Below are positions 23,576-31,619 of a stretch of 40,777 bases of DNA, in pieces. Below the pieces are notes generated by a model. It made no database searches, was not told the origin of the DNA, and worked only from the letters and a program-made list of their open reading frames with translations. The stretch is taken from positions 1 to 40,777 of the forward strand of contig UQMQ01000004.1 in assembly GCA_900542245.1 (NCBI GenBank). Direction: 5' to 3'. A program made the position numbers and the translations under genes. Positions within the stretch are counted from its first letter, which is position 1; every line of letters begins with the position of its first letter. The DNA is from an uncultured Eubacteriales bacterium (GTDB lineage: Bacteria > Bacillota > Clostridia > Peptostreptococcales > Anaerovoracaceae).

Positions 23576-24909
23576 CCTTTTATATCTCTCATATGGAATT
23601 TGTATATATAATAGGAAAGAACCGCTACGATATACTCGGTAACGGCAAATCCGTACCACACACCCGATGCCTGTAACAACCGGCTGAGCACAAAAGAAAC
23701 CGGCAGCATCACAACGATATAGCGCGCAAGAGAAATCAAAAGTGATGGCATGCCCTTTCCCAGTCCCTCCAGGACTCCGGAAAATGTAACGGAAACCGAG
23801 GATACCACGAATCCAAAACTGATGATTCTGAGTGCCGCACCTCCGATTTCCATTGTTGCGCGGCTTGTGGTAAACAATCCCATCAGCTGCTGCGGAATTG
23901 CACAGGAAATTGCCATTCCCATAACCATAACCAGTGCGATCAATCCCATGGAGGTGTGCGTAATCTTTTTCACCCTGTCATATTCTCCCGCTCCATAATT
24001 ATATCCAACGAGCGGCCGGATTCCCTGCACAATTCCGTTTGCCGTCAGATAAATAAATGTCTGCAGTTTATAATAAACTCCGAGCACCAGAATATAACTT
24101 CCCGGAAACGGCGCAAGGATTGCATTTAATGCGGACACCTGAATGGAAGGAAGTGCAAGATTTAAAGTTGCCGGAATTCCGATGGTATAAATATTTTTCA
24201 TTACGTTTCCGGTTGTCTTCATATTTGCGACGTTGACCTTTACATGCATCGGACGTGCAAAATAAAACAGCAGATACCCCGCCAGCGTCACACACTGACC
24301 GATTCCCGTGGCATAAGCCGCACCCGCAATTCCAAGCTTCGGTACCGGTCCCAGACCAAAGATCATAACCGGATCTAAAATAATATTGGTTACACATCCG
24401 AGCATCATACAGATCATCGACACCTTCATCCGCCCGACTGCCTGAAAGATCTTTTCATATGCAAGTCCCAGACCGATCACGGGTGCAAACGCAAATACCC
24501 GCGTGGAATACGTGCATGCCAGTGCGATCACCTGTGTATCGCCTGTAAACATCCGAAGAAACGATGGCATAATGACAGAACAAAGCAGTGCCAGCACCAG
24601 ACCGTGGATCAAATTTAACAAAAGCCCCACGGATGCCGACTCATCCGCCATTTTCTCTTCTTTTGCTCCCAGATAAAAGGCTACCCTTGCATTGATTCCG
24701 ATCGCAAATCCGATAACAATGGCATTGACGAGATTTTGCATCGGAAACACAAGGGCAAGCGCCGTCATCGCATCTTCACTGATCTTTGCCACAAAATAAC
24801 TGTCCACAATGTTATACAATGCATTCACTGCCATGGATATGACCATGGGAAGTGACATGGAAAGCACCAGCGGCAGGATTTTTCTTGTTTTCATGTACTC
24901 CTGATTCAT
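23572..24909 (-). CDS. MATE-family multidrug efflux transporter
   Basis: A 445-residue inner-membrane antiporter with about 12 membrane segments in two related halves. Family marks: LPLVLSMSLPMVISMAVNALYNIVDSYFVAKISEDAMTA split across the first two helices, GFAIGINARVAFYLGAKEE, and the second-half block NGIVQGIRPLVGYNYGAGEYDRV, characteristic of MATE proteins. It expels cationic drugs or metabolites in exchange for Na+ or H+; the real substrate is unknown. Start placed at 24909 because GAGGAG lies just upstream; the longer frame to 24942 runs into the terminator. First gene of the lower-GC right half. Confidence 0.92.
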   Translation of the reverse strand: MNQEYMKTRKILPLVLSMSLPMVISMAVNALYNIVDSYFVAKISEDAMTALALVFPMQNLVNAIVIGFAIGINARVAFYLGAKEEKMADESASVGLLLNLIHGLVLALLCSVIMPSFLRMFTGDTQVIALACTYSTRVFAFAPVIGLGLAYEKIFQAVGRMKVSMICMMLGCVTNIILDPVMIFGLGPVPKLGIAGAAYATGIGQCVTLAGYLLFYFARPMHVKVNVANMKTTGNVMKNIYTIGIPATLNLALPSIQVSALNAILAPFPGSYILVLGVYYKLQTFIYLTANGIVQGIRPLVGYNYGAGEYDRVKKITHTSMGLIALVMVMGMAISCAIPQQLMGLFTTSRATMEIGGAALRIISFGFVVSSVSVTFSGVLEGLGKGMPSLLISLARYIVVMLPVSFVLSRLLQASGVWYGFAVTEYIVAVLSYYIYKFHMRDIKG

Positions 24910-24929
24910 ACAAACTCCTCTTTTCTGCC

Positions 24930-25007
24930 GGATGTTCCGCAAAAAAAGACTATAGACCGACGGTTTGAATCAGAAACCGTAAAATCTATAGTCTTTTTCA
25001 GACATCC
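24930..25007. terminator. Large composite bidirectional terminator
   Basis: Nested inverted repeats: GGATGT/ACATCC (24930-24935, 25002-25007), AAAAAGACTATAGA/TCTATAGTCTTTTT (24943-24956, 24985-24998) and the inner ACGGTTT/AAACCGT (24960-24966, 24974-24980). It separates the exporter gene from the MATE gene on the same strand. The size and mirror symmetry are greater than for an ordinary terminator. Confidence 0.75.
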
Positions 25008-25122
25008 TGTTTTGTGTATCTTATCTTACTTCAATTAGTCTGTTTTTGCAAGTCTTTTCTAAAATAAAGAGGTGTCAGTATCTTTCCGGGATTTGTGGAG
25101 CCGTAAGGAAACAGACGTATTT

Positions 25123-26448
25123 CTATGTACAATACCGGAATGTCCGGTCGGTCAGAATTCTTGCAAAGATCAGACCAAGCGGCAGTGCCACAATAATTAA
25201 AATTGCAGAAGCAAACCAGGATGCAGAGGTATTCAAAGACATCGCCCCCAGATTGTAAATTGCCCGGTACAGATACAGTCCCGGTACCATAATGACAATC
25301 GACGGAACCGTAAGTGAAATCCTTGGATATCCCGCCTGGTTTTTGATCAATGATGCAAGGATTCCTGCCAAAAGTGCTCCCACAAAAGCAGCCGCAGCCG
25401 GAGGAAATGAAGCAAGATCCACCAGCTCCAGCCGGAGGGTGTTGGCCACTGCTCCGATCAGTGCTGCCGTTGCCGCCAGTTTCCACGGACTGTTAAACAT
25501 AATCGAAAATCCGAACACGCCGCAGAAACTGAAGACCAGACGCAGTATGATATGCATGGGAACGGACATGGAAAGCGCCGGAAAATTCACCGGATGCAGA
25601 TGCAAAAGCAGTGCCATCAGCCATGCCGTAATGGTCGCAACAACAATGATAATGATCGCATAGGTCAGCCTCTCCAGCCCGGAACGCATATCCAGCTTGG
25701 CAAGGTCAATTCCGCTTGTAATAAACGGAAAGCCCGGAATGATAAAAAGCATGGAACAGATATATCCCGCCTCATGCTGCAGGGAAACCCCGGCAATCAG
25801 CTCTGCGATCCGAAGCAGAATGGTATAGGTAACGCACGCCGAGGCAACGGATGCCACAATCCCGAGAAACAGTGTCAGATGATGCTTTGTCAGTTTGCAG
25901 CGGACAAAGTTTCCAAGTCCTGCCCCGCAAAAAGCAAACAGCATTTCCACGGGTCCTCCGCCAAGCAAAAATGTGAATGCGCCGCATGCCAGTGCCGCGG
26001 CAAATCCCAAAGCCACCGGGGAATAGAGTCCATGAATCCGGTCGATCTCATCCAGATGATCATGGAGCTGTTCGCCCGTCATGGTTTTCCCTACGGTTGA
26101 AAATTCACCGATAAAACGCTCCAGCCGGTTCAGTTTTGATGTGTTGACTCCGGTATTGGTCAGGCAAAGAGACTGGGAAAATCCACTCGTTCCATCAAAA
26201 CAGGTATATTCAATCGACATCAGACCGATATCTGTCGAACATGTAATTCCGAGATTTTGTGAAATCGTATTCATGGAACTGCGGACACGCCAGGCTCCCG
26301 TTCCACAGGATAACAGCATCAGGCCGACACGGCCGACGATTGAAGCTTTTTCGGTCAGGTCTGCCTCTGTAATCGGACAATTTCCATGGCCGCTGTACTC
26401 ATGCCATGGGATATCCATGTGATTTTTAGGTATTGCAGTGGTTTGCAT
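25123..26448 (-). CDS. Threonine/serine exporter family protein (ThrE, both halves fused)
   Basis: A 441-residue membrane protein. N-terminal soluble part (about residues 30-130) carries VGLMLLSCGTGAWRVRSSMNTISQNLGI and related blocks of PF06738 (ThrE/DUF1212). About five membrane segments follow to residue 270, then a second membrane region (about 290-430) corresponding to ThrE_2. In many bacteria the two parts are separate genes; here they are one chain. Likely exports small neutral amino acids, but this rests on family membership. Start 26448 has an AGAGGAT site upstream. It follows the unknown 250-residue gene by 18 bases and is surely co-transcribed with it. Confidence 0.86.
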   Translation of the reverse strand: MQTTAIPKNHMDIPWHEYSGHGNCPITEADLTEKASIVGRVGLMLLSCGTGAWRVRSSMNTISQNLGITCSTDIGLMSIEYTCFDGTSGFSQSLCLTNTGVNTSKLNRLERFIGEFSTVGKTMTGEQLHDHLDEIDRIHGLYSPVALGFAAALACGAFTFLLGGGPVEMLFAFCGAGLGNFVRCKLTKHHLTLFLGIVASVASACVTYTILLRIAELIAGVSLQHEAGYICSMLFIIPGFPFITSGIDLAKLDMRSGLERLTYAIIIIVVATITAWLMALLLHLHPVNFPALSMSVPMHIILRLVFSFCGVFGFSIMFNSPWKLAATAALIGAVANTLRLELVDLASFPPAAAAFVGALLAGILASLIKNQAGYPRISLTVPSIVIMVPGLYLYRAIYNLGAMSLNTSASWFASAILIIVALPLGLIFARILTDRTFRYCT

Positions 26449-26466
26449 GAATCATCATCCTCTTTC

Positions 26467-27219
26467 TTAATGCATCAATACAATTTTGTTTGCAATATCA
26501 ATGTTTTTCTCCAATGCCTTCCGAAAATGGTACATCGGCAAAAACACCCCAAGTGCATCGTAACGGTTTCCCTTATTTTCCATGGAATCCTGTCCGTAAT
26601 AAACGACCGAACGTGGCAGGGATTTCTGCAGATCCATCAGGATATCCCAGATGGCCGCATATGCCTGCGCTTCTGTCTCCTGTATTTTTACCGTATCCGG
26701 CATTTCATAGACAAGTAGCACTCCGATATGCTCTCCCATACGGATTTCCTGTGCTTCCATGGTATCTCTGTCATAACAATGCCGTTTACGGAATCCGTAT
26801 GCCAGATACATCTTCACCTGTTCACTCTTTTGAAATACCTTAAAAAACTGCTCATAATTTTTGTCACTGACATGAAATTTGATATCCGGAATTAATTTTC
26901 CATCCTCATCCGTCAGGATATAGGGATTTGTCTGACCATTAGCATTAAAACGAAACGGAGCCAGAAACGAATTCCGCAGCAGATCAAACATACTGTTCTG
27001 GCAGATTGCCATCAGAAACGCCGTCAGATCCTTTTCCTCATAAGAACGAAACAGTGCGGTTGCGAACTGCTCCGCAGAAAGACCGTTGCCCTCATAATCA
27101 TCGCCCACTCCGAGCGCATCATAAAACGTTTCCATCAGGCGCTCACATGCCTGCGGATTCTCTTTAATCTTTTCAAAAAGCATTTTTGCCTTCTGTTCCC
27201 TTGGAAAAATTGTTGCCAT
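26467..27219 (-). CDS. Conserved-looking protein of unknown function
   Basis: A 250-residue soluble protein, no signal peptide or membrane segment. I do not recognise the family. It starts MATIFPREQKAKMLFEK and is rich in Phe, Tyr and Asp. There is a central YGFRKRHCYDRDTMEAQEIRMGEHIG block and a possible beta-rich C-terminal half (VLLVYEMPDTVKIQE, ALGVFLPMYHF). It is the first gene of a two-gene operon with the ThrE-type exporter, so it may regulate or assist that transporter, but nothing in the sequence proves this. AAGGAAGTG upstream serves as ribosome binding site. Confidence 0.75.
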   Translation of the reverse strand: MATIFPREQKAKMLFEKIKENPQACERLMETFYDALGVGDDYEGNGLSAEQFATALFRSYEEKDLTAFLMAICQNSMFDLLRNSFLAPFRFNANGQTNPYILTDEDGKLIPDIKFHVSDKNYEQFFKVFQKSEQVKMYLAYGFRKRHCYDRDTMEAQEIRMGEHIGVLLVYEMPDTVKIQETEAQAYAAIWDILMDLQKSLPRSVVYYGQDSMENKGNRYDALGVFLPMYHFRKALEKNIDIANKIVLMH

Positions 27220-27321
27220 AAAAATACACTTCCTTTTCTCAATCTCGCTATCTTTTATTATAAAGAATATTTTTAAAAAGGATAACGTATTTTCTATATA
27301 AGTTTCATATTAAATTGACAT

Positions 27322-27355
27322 ATTAAAATGCGGTGAAAATAATCCTTTCACCGCA
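27322..27355 (-). terminator. Terminator of the hemerythrin gene
   Basis: TGCGGTGAAA (27329-27338) and TTTCACCGCA (27346-27355) form a perfect 10-base-pair stem. On the minus strand TTTTAATA follows. It lies 9 bases beyond the gene end. Confidence 0.83.
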
Positions 27356-27363
27356 CATAATAC

Positions 27364-28167
27364 TTACTGCTCTGTCTTTTCAATCTGCGTATCCATCTTT
27401 AAAATATGATTGATCAGCCATCCGCCGAGGAACTCGATCAGCTCATGCAGATATTCCTGCTGGTTGTCATCAATTTCTTCCAGCTTATCCAGATCGATAC
27501 TCATCAGCTTGTCCACAAATGCCTGATGCGCCCTCTTTTGCGCTTCAAGCATCGGGCTGTTGATTTTCTGCATATAGGCCTCTTCATCTTCAAAATGAAA
27601 CTTGGTATATTCCCGGAGTTCATCCAGCAGACGTACAATTTCATCGTATTTGTCATGAAGCAGGTCGTTATGGATCAGTGCATTTACCTCTCCGATAATC
27701 TCAAACAGCTTCCGGTGTTCCCTGTCTACCAGTTCAATTCCCGTATAATATTTCGCGGTAAACACAAACGGATCTTCTTTCTGCATTTTCCCGATCATCA
27801 TGTCACTGCTTAAAATATGCCGGTACAGCCAGCGTACCAGATAGGTCAGAATCTCATCGAGCATCGCCGATGCATTCTCCCCGGTGAGTGGCTGCTTTTC
27901 CAGAAGTTTTACGTGATCGGCAAATGCCTGATGCTCTTTTTTCTGCAACGGCAGTTCCGGATCGTTCTGTGCCTCCATATAGGCTTCTTCGTGTGCAAAA
28001 TGGTTTACGGCATAATCACTTAAATGTTCCAGTATATTTTTTACCGTCTGTGGTGTGCGTGCTTCTTTCGGCAGTTCAACCGCTTCATTGATCAGCGAAA
28101 ACAGTTTTCTGTGCTCTTCATCGATCTGGTCGATGCCCGTCAGACAATCCTGCGTAAATTCGTACAT
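27364..28167 (-). CDS. Tandem bacteriohemerythrin
   Basis: A 267-residue protein made of two hemerythrin four-helix bundles. Each should hold a non-heme di-iron centre that binds O2 (or NO). Domain 1 (about 1-125): DQIDEEHRKLF (H19), NHFAHEEAYM, KKEHQAFADHV and RHILSSD. Domain 2 (about 135-262): ELVDREHRKLF, KFHFEDEEAYM, KRAHQAFVDKL and NHILKMD. All expected His, Glu and Asp ligand positions appear present in both copies. No signal peptide. Single-domain forms are the rule; duplication is less common. In an anaerobe it may scavenge or sense oxygen. Start has GAGGGAGG upstream; its own terminator follows. Confidence 0.93.
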   Translation of the reverse strand: MYEFTQDCLTGIDQIDEEHRKLFSLINEAVELPKEARTPQTVKNILEHLSDYAVNHFAHEEAYMEAQNDPELPLQKKEHQAFADHVKLLEKQPLTGENASAMLDEILTYLVRWLYRHILSSDMMIGKMQKEDPFVFTAKYYTGIELVDREHRKLFEIIGEVNALIHNDLLHDKYDEIVRLLDELREYTKFHFEDEEAYMQKINSPMLEAQKRAHQAFVDKLMSIDLDKLEEIDDNQQEYLHELIEFLGGWLINHILKMDTQIEKTEQ

Positions 28168-28353
28168 TATTACGTTCCTCCCTCAGTGTATTTTCTCTGT
28201 GAAAACAAAAGTTCTTTTCTGCCACTATATAATCATTTTTTGGAATTGTCAAATACGAATTACTTCTATCATACGCTGTGCCGTTACACCATTAAGTATC
28301 CGTGCAGACATTTCTCCATAATACCAGAGTACTCCAAACTTTTTTGCATCCAT

Positions 28354-28407
28354 AAAAAAATTCCTCCTATATCTTTCTGGTTCTAAGCTTAGAAAATATA
28401 GGAGGAA
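28354..28407 (-). terminator. Terminator of the acyltransferase gene
   Basis: TTCCTCCTATA (28361-28371) pairs with TATAGGAGGAA (28397-28407), with an inner palindrome TTCTAAGCTTAGAA (28381-28394). Seven T follow on the minus strand. The AGGAGG in the stem mimics a ribosome binding site for a 34-codon frame that I reject. Confidence 0.82.
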
Positions 28408-28426
28408 AAGTCAATCTACGATTCCT

Positions 28427-29452
28427 TTATATCGCCTGATTCCGGCGTATTCTGCCCCACAGCCGCGGGGTATACAGTGTCAGAATCTTATTTACCTGAT
28501 TTACTACCTTTGGATTAACAAGCAGGTAAATCACGCAGATACTCAGACAAATCAGAACAAACAGCGCAAACCATCCCCAGTCTCCGAGATAGTCATAGAT
28601 TCCCGCAAACATCAGGATATCCCGCAGGATCCGGTGCAGCATATATACCGGCATCGTATTCTGTCCAATCACTGACAGACAGGTTTTCCCACGCGGCACA
28701 AAAAACATAATCGCCCACGAAATCAGAAACGCGGCAATCATCAGTGCCAGACGAACAAACGGCCCTTCCCACACATCATCCAGTTCATAATAGGAAATGT
28801 TTTCATAGACCATGCCAAGCTCATCTTTTAACTTTGAGCCAAACGCCAGAATTCCCGCACAGATTGCCACAGCAGCCGGTACAACAACTCTCCGGTAAAC
28901 CGGTCGCAATGCCCGTTCAAGCACCGGTTGTTCCATATAATATCCCAGATAAAAGAACGGACCAAATACCAGAATACGGGACATGCACAAAAAATCGCCG
29001 ATATTTTTGAAATATCCGGCGATCAGGGCCAGCGCAACCGTCACGATTAATACCGGTATCTCTTTGTACTTCCGGATGACAGGAATGGTAAGATACCACA
29101 CAATCATGGCAAACAGATACCACGGTGCCCCACTCTGCGAGAAAAAATTAATCTCTGAGAAATCCCGGAATCCACACAGTGCATATACTATCTGAATTGC
29201 AATAACAAATATGATGTACGCCTTGATCAGATACAATATTTTTTTAAAATTATACTGCCCGTTTTTATATATTTTCTTTGCAAAATAACCTGACACAAAT
29301 ACAAAAAGCGGCATATGAAATACATAGATCAGGCGCTTTACCACCACAAGAACACTTTCTCCGTGGATAGGGAGCAAAAAATGTCCCAGCACGACTAAGA
29401 ATATCAATACCGCTTTCAAATTATCAAAAAAATAATCTCTCTCTTTATTCAT
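28427..29452 (-). CDS. Membrane acyltransferase family 3 protein
   Basis: A 341-residue polytopic protein with about 10 membrane segments. The N-terminal block RDYFFDNLKAVLIFLVVLGHF contains the family His that acts in acyl transfer, followed by YVFHMPLFVFVSGYFAKK. The fucose-4-O-acetylase-like branch of acyltransferase family 3 fits best. Such enzymes move acetyl or other acyl groups from the cytoplasm onto sugars of the cell surface; the acceptor here is unknown. Start placed at 29452 (MNKERD) because GAGG is 9 bases upstream; the ATG at 29461 overlaps that site. It has no glycosyltransferase neighbours, so no surface-polysaccharide locus is evident. Confidence 0.85.
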   Translation of the reverse strand: MNKERDYFFDNLKAVLIFLVVLGHFLLPIHGESVLVVVKRLIYVFHMPLFVFVSGYFAKKIYKNGQYNFKKILYLIKAYIIFVIAIQIVYALCGFRDFSEINFFSQSGAPWYLFAMIVWYLTIPVIRKYKEIPVLIVTVALALIAGYFKNIGDFLCMSRILVFGPFFYLGYYMEQPVLERALRPVYRRVVVPAAVAICAGILAFGSKLKDELGMVYENISYYELDDVWEGPFVRLALMIAAFLISWAIMFFVPRGKTCLSVIGQNTMPVYMLHRILRDILMFAGIYDYLGDWGWFALFVLICLSICVIYLLVNPKVVNQVNKILTLYTPRLWGRIRRNQAI

Positions 29453-29514
29453 TCGACACATCCTCTATTACCGAGAATGTATTATAGAACTTTTGCCGAA
29501 AAAGTCAAGAACTA

Positions 29515-29970
29515 TTACGCTTTTTGTTGAAACATTCCGTAAAATACCGCATCGGTATGTTTACGGATTTCCCCAAAATCATGGTATGGCACTTTCATGT
29601 TCCAGAAACACAGATGAGTGGAATGATTAATTTCCTCCATCACAGACAAAACTCCCGGCTGATCGGATTTCGTGATATAAAAAATCACGGAATCGAGAAT
29701 CTTTTTTTCACTGTAACTATATTCAATTTTCTTACGCGTATAGCGAAATTCCGGTGTACAATCGTATTGTCTGAGTTTCAACTCAATCAATGCCCGGATT
29801 CCCTGCATGGTATAAATAGAATACGGAGCTTCAAATCCAAACCAGAAACCTTCTTTCCGGTAGAAACTCAGTTCCGTAACATCCGGCCGCATATATTCTT
29901 CCCGCGCAACAACACGGATTCCGTCTGTATAATAAAATGTTTCTTCCGTATACACCATGATCGACGGCAT
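29515..29970 (-). CDS. Hypothetical protein, 151 residues
   Basis: Not recognised. The protein is soluble, aromatic-rich and predicted mixed alpha/beta. It opens with MPSIMVYTEETFYYTDG, has EGFWFGFEAPYSIYTM in the middle and FWNMKVPYHDFGEIRKHTDAVFYGMF near the end. No Cys-rich, helix-turn-helix or membrane motif is seen. GGTG upstream is a modest ribosome binding site. It lies 44 bases downstream of the chemotaxis receptor gene on the same strand and may be co-transcribed with it. Regular codon use and the good fit to the gap support a real gene. Confidence 0.7.
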   Translation of the reverse strand: MPSIMVYTEETFYYTDGIRVVAREEYMRPDVTELSFYRKEGFWFGFEAPYSIYTMQGIRALIELKLRQYDCTPEFRYTRKKIEYSYSEKKILDSVIFYITKSDQPGVLSVMEEINHSTHLCFWNMKVPYHDFGEIRKHTDAVFYGMFQQKA

Positions 29971-30014
29971 AAAATCACCTCATCTGTACAATGTGCCAGT
30001 CATCTGTTCGTATC

Positions 30015-31274
30015 TTATTTGCGAAGAACAAAATCAGATACCATCTCATCCAGACTTTCAGCAGATGCAGAAAGTTCTTCACTGGTTGCAGATACTTCTT
30101 CAGAAGTAGCAGAATTAGACTGCACAACCCCGTTTACCTGCTCAACAGCAGCGGAAATCTGCTTTACCGATTCTGCCTGCTGATCAGAAATCTGACGGAT
30201 CTTAGCCACCTCCATAACAACCGCATCCAGCTGTTCGATCATTTCCGACATAAACTGGGAAGTCTCATCTGCAACAGAGCTTCCGACACCCACCTGATTC
30301 AGACTGTTTGTCAGCATGACACGGGTTTCTTCTGCCGAAGAAGCACTCTCTTCCGCAAGGTTTTTAATCTGTTCTGCAACAACCGCAAATCCTTTTCCTG
30401 CTTCACCGGCACGCGCAGCCTCAATGGATGCATTTAAAGACAACAGGTTTGTCTGGCTGGCAATGCTTTCAATCTTTCCGATGACAACCTGGATATCATT
30501 GGTGGTCTCTGAAATATGCTGCATGGCTTCGACCAGTTCTTTCATCTTTGCACTTCCGCTGTCTGCCTTGATTGCAACCCGCTTTGCCTGGTCATGTACA
30601 CTGTCTGTAGACTTTGTATTTTCTTCGATATGTGTAGCAACCTCGGCAACCGAAGATGTCAGCTGCTGTACTGCCGCTGCCTGATCGGTAGCTCCCTCTG
30701 CCAGTCCCTGCGCACTCTGTGCCAGCTGGTCAGCTCCTGCGGATACCTGATTGGAAGATTCCTGTACATTTTTGATCGTCTGGCTCAGATTATTTTCTGT
30801 CGCTTCCAGTTTCTTTAAAATTTCACCGAAATTTCCCTGATAGGCTTCAATATCATGGGATCTCGCATCAAAGTTTCCTTTTGCAAACTCTGTAAGGAGC
30901 TGATTGATATCGTCCACAACACCCCTTAAATAAAAAGATGTATTGCGGAAACTTTCTGCAAGCTTTCCCAGTTCATCTTCCCCCTGATAAGGAATATCAA
31001 TTTCGAGATTTCCGTGTGACATGTCATCTGCGGCCTTTTCTATCTGGTCTAACGGTTCAAGAATATTTTGTGTCAGTTCCTGAATGATCTTTTTGGAAAG
31101 CAATGGCATACCAACTACTGCAATGACAGGAATGATAATCCATACCGGATGTCCAAATACAAGCATTAAAATTGCAAACAGAATATTGTTCACCAGTAAA
31201 ATTGCAAAAATTGCTTTCATAATCATTTTCAGCTTATCCGCAATTTTCACATCTTGAAAGTAATTCTTACGCAT
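30015..31274 (-). CDS. Methyl-accepting chemotaxis protein without an external sensor domain
   Basis: A 419-residue receptor. Two adjacent membrane segments (about residues 18-38 and 42-60) are joined by only a few residues, so there is no periplasmic ligand-binding domain. A HAMP-like region follows (IIQELTQNILEPLDQIEKAADDMSHGN in two parts, about 64-115), then a long coiled-coil signalling domain. The hairpin tip that binds CheA/CheW is visible as IASQTNLLSLNASIEAARAG and GKGFAVVAEQIKNLAEES. It probably senses an internal or membrane signal, such as redox or energy state. No other chemotaxis or flagellar gene is in the window. Start preceded by TAGGAGGAG. Confidence 0.92.
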   Translation of the reverse strand: MRKNYFQDVKIADKLKMIMKAIFAILLVNNILFAILMLVFGHPVWIIIPVIAVVGMPLLSKKIIQELTQNILEPLDQIEKAADDMSHGNLEIDIPYQGEDELGKLAESFRNTSFYLRGVVDDINQLLTEFAKGNFDARSHDIEAYQGNFGEILKKLEATENNLSQTIKNVQESSNQVSAGADQLAQSAQGLAEGATDQAAAVQQLTSSVAEVATHIEENTKSTDSVHDQAKRVAIKADSGSAKMKELVEAMQHISETTNDIQVVIGKIESIASQTNLLSLNASIEAARAGEAGKGFAVVAEQIKNLAEESASSAEETRVMLTNSLNQVGVGSSVADETSQFMSEMIEQLDAVVMEVAKIRQISDQQAESVKQISAAVEQVNGVVQSNSATSEEVSATSEELSASAESLDEMVSDFVLRK

Positions 31275-31619
31275 ACGTCTCCTCCTATGTATCGTATACT
31301 ATTTGTCTATAATTCTACATCGAAATGTACATAATAGCAAGCAGAATTATCCAAAAATTATACAAGTCTGTCCAAAACTGCTTGAGATCTGCAGTTCCAC
31401 ACACGGAGCATCCGGATCACTGCTGCCCTGACCTTTACATTCCACATGTCCGCCTGCATTGCTGTGTTCAAAGTATCATGTGCATTTTGCTTGCCACCAG
31501 ATATACTGCGATAAAAATAAGAATAACTGCGTGAAGCCCACAAGAGGTAAAAAAGGAGCCATCTGTTTCAGATGACTCCCAAAAATCATATGGCTATGCA
31601 CCAGCCATAAGTCTCTATT
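31275..31619. other. Gene-poor interval between chemotaxis receptor and gltD
   Basis: About 345 bases. No convincing gene: a 61-codon minus frame (31358-31543) starts with GTG, lacks a ribosome binding site and resembles no family. The right part contains the gltD terminator. The left part holds the receptor's ribosome binding site and leader, without a clear promoter. Confidence 0.6.
31548..31579 (-). terminator. Terminator of the gltB-gltD operon
   Basis: On the minus strand GGAG-T-CATCTG (31579-31569) pairs with CAGATG-G-CTCC (31565-31555) with one mismatch; TTTTTTA follows. Confidence 0.8.

Noticed and set aside
28249..28353. A 34-codon minus-strand frame (MDAKKFGVLWYYGEM...) preceded by AGGAGG.
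   Set aside because: The AGGAGG is one arm of the acyltransferase terminator (28361-28407) and the T run falls between it and the ATG; no family resemblance.
31358..31543. A 61-codon minus-strand frame between the chemotaxis receptor and gltD.
   Set aside because: GTG start without ribosome binding site, and odd composition; it directly follows the gltD terminator.
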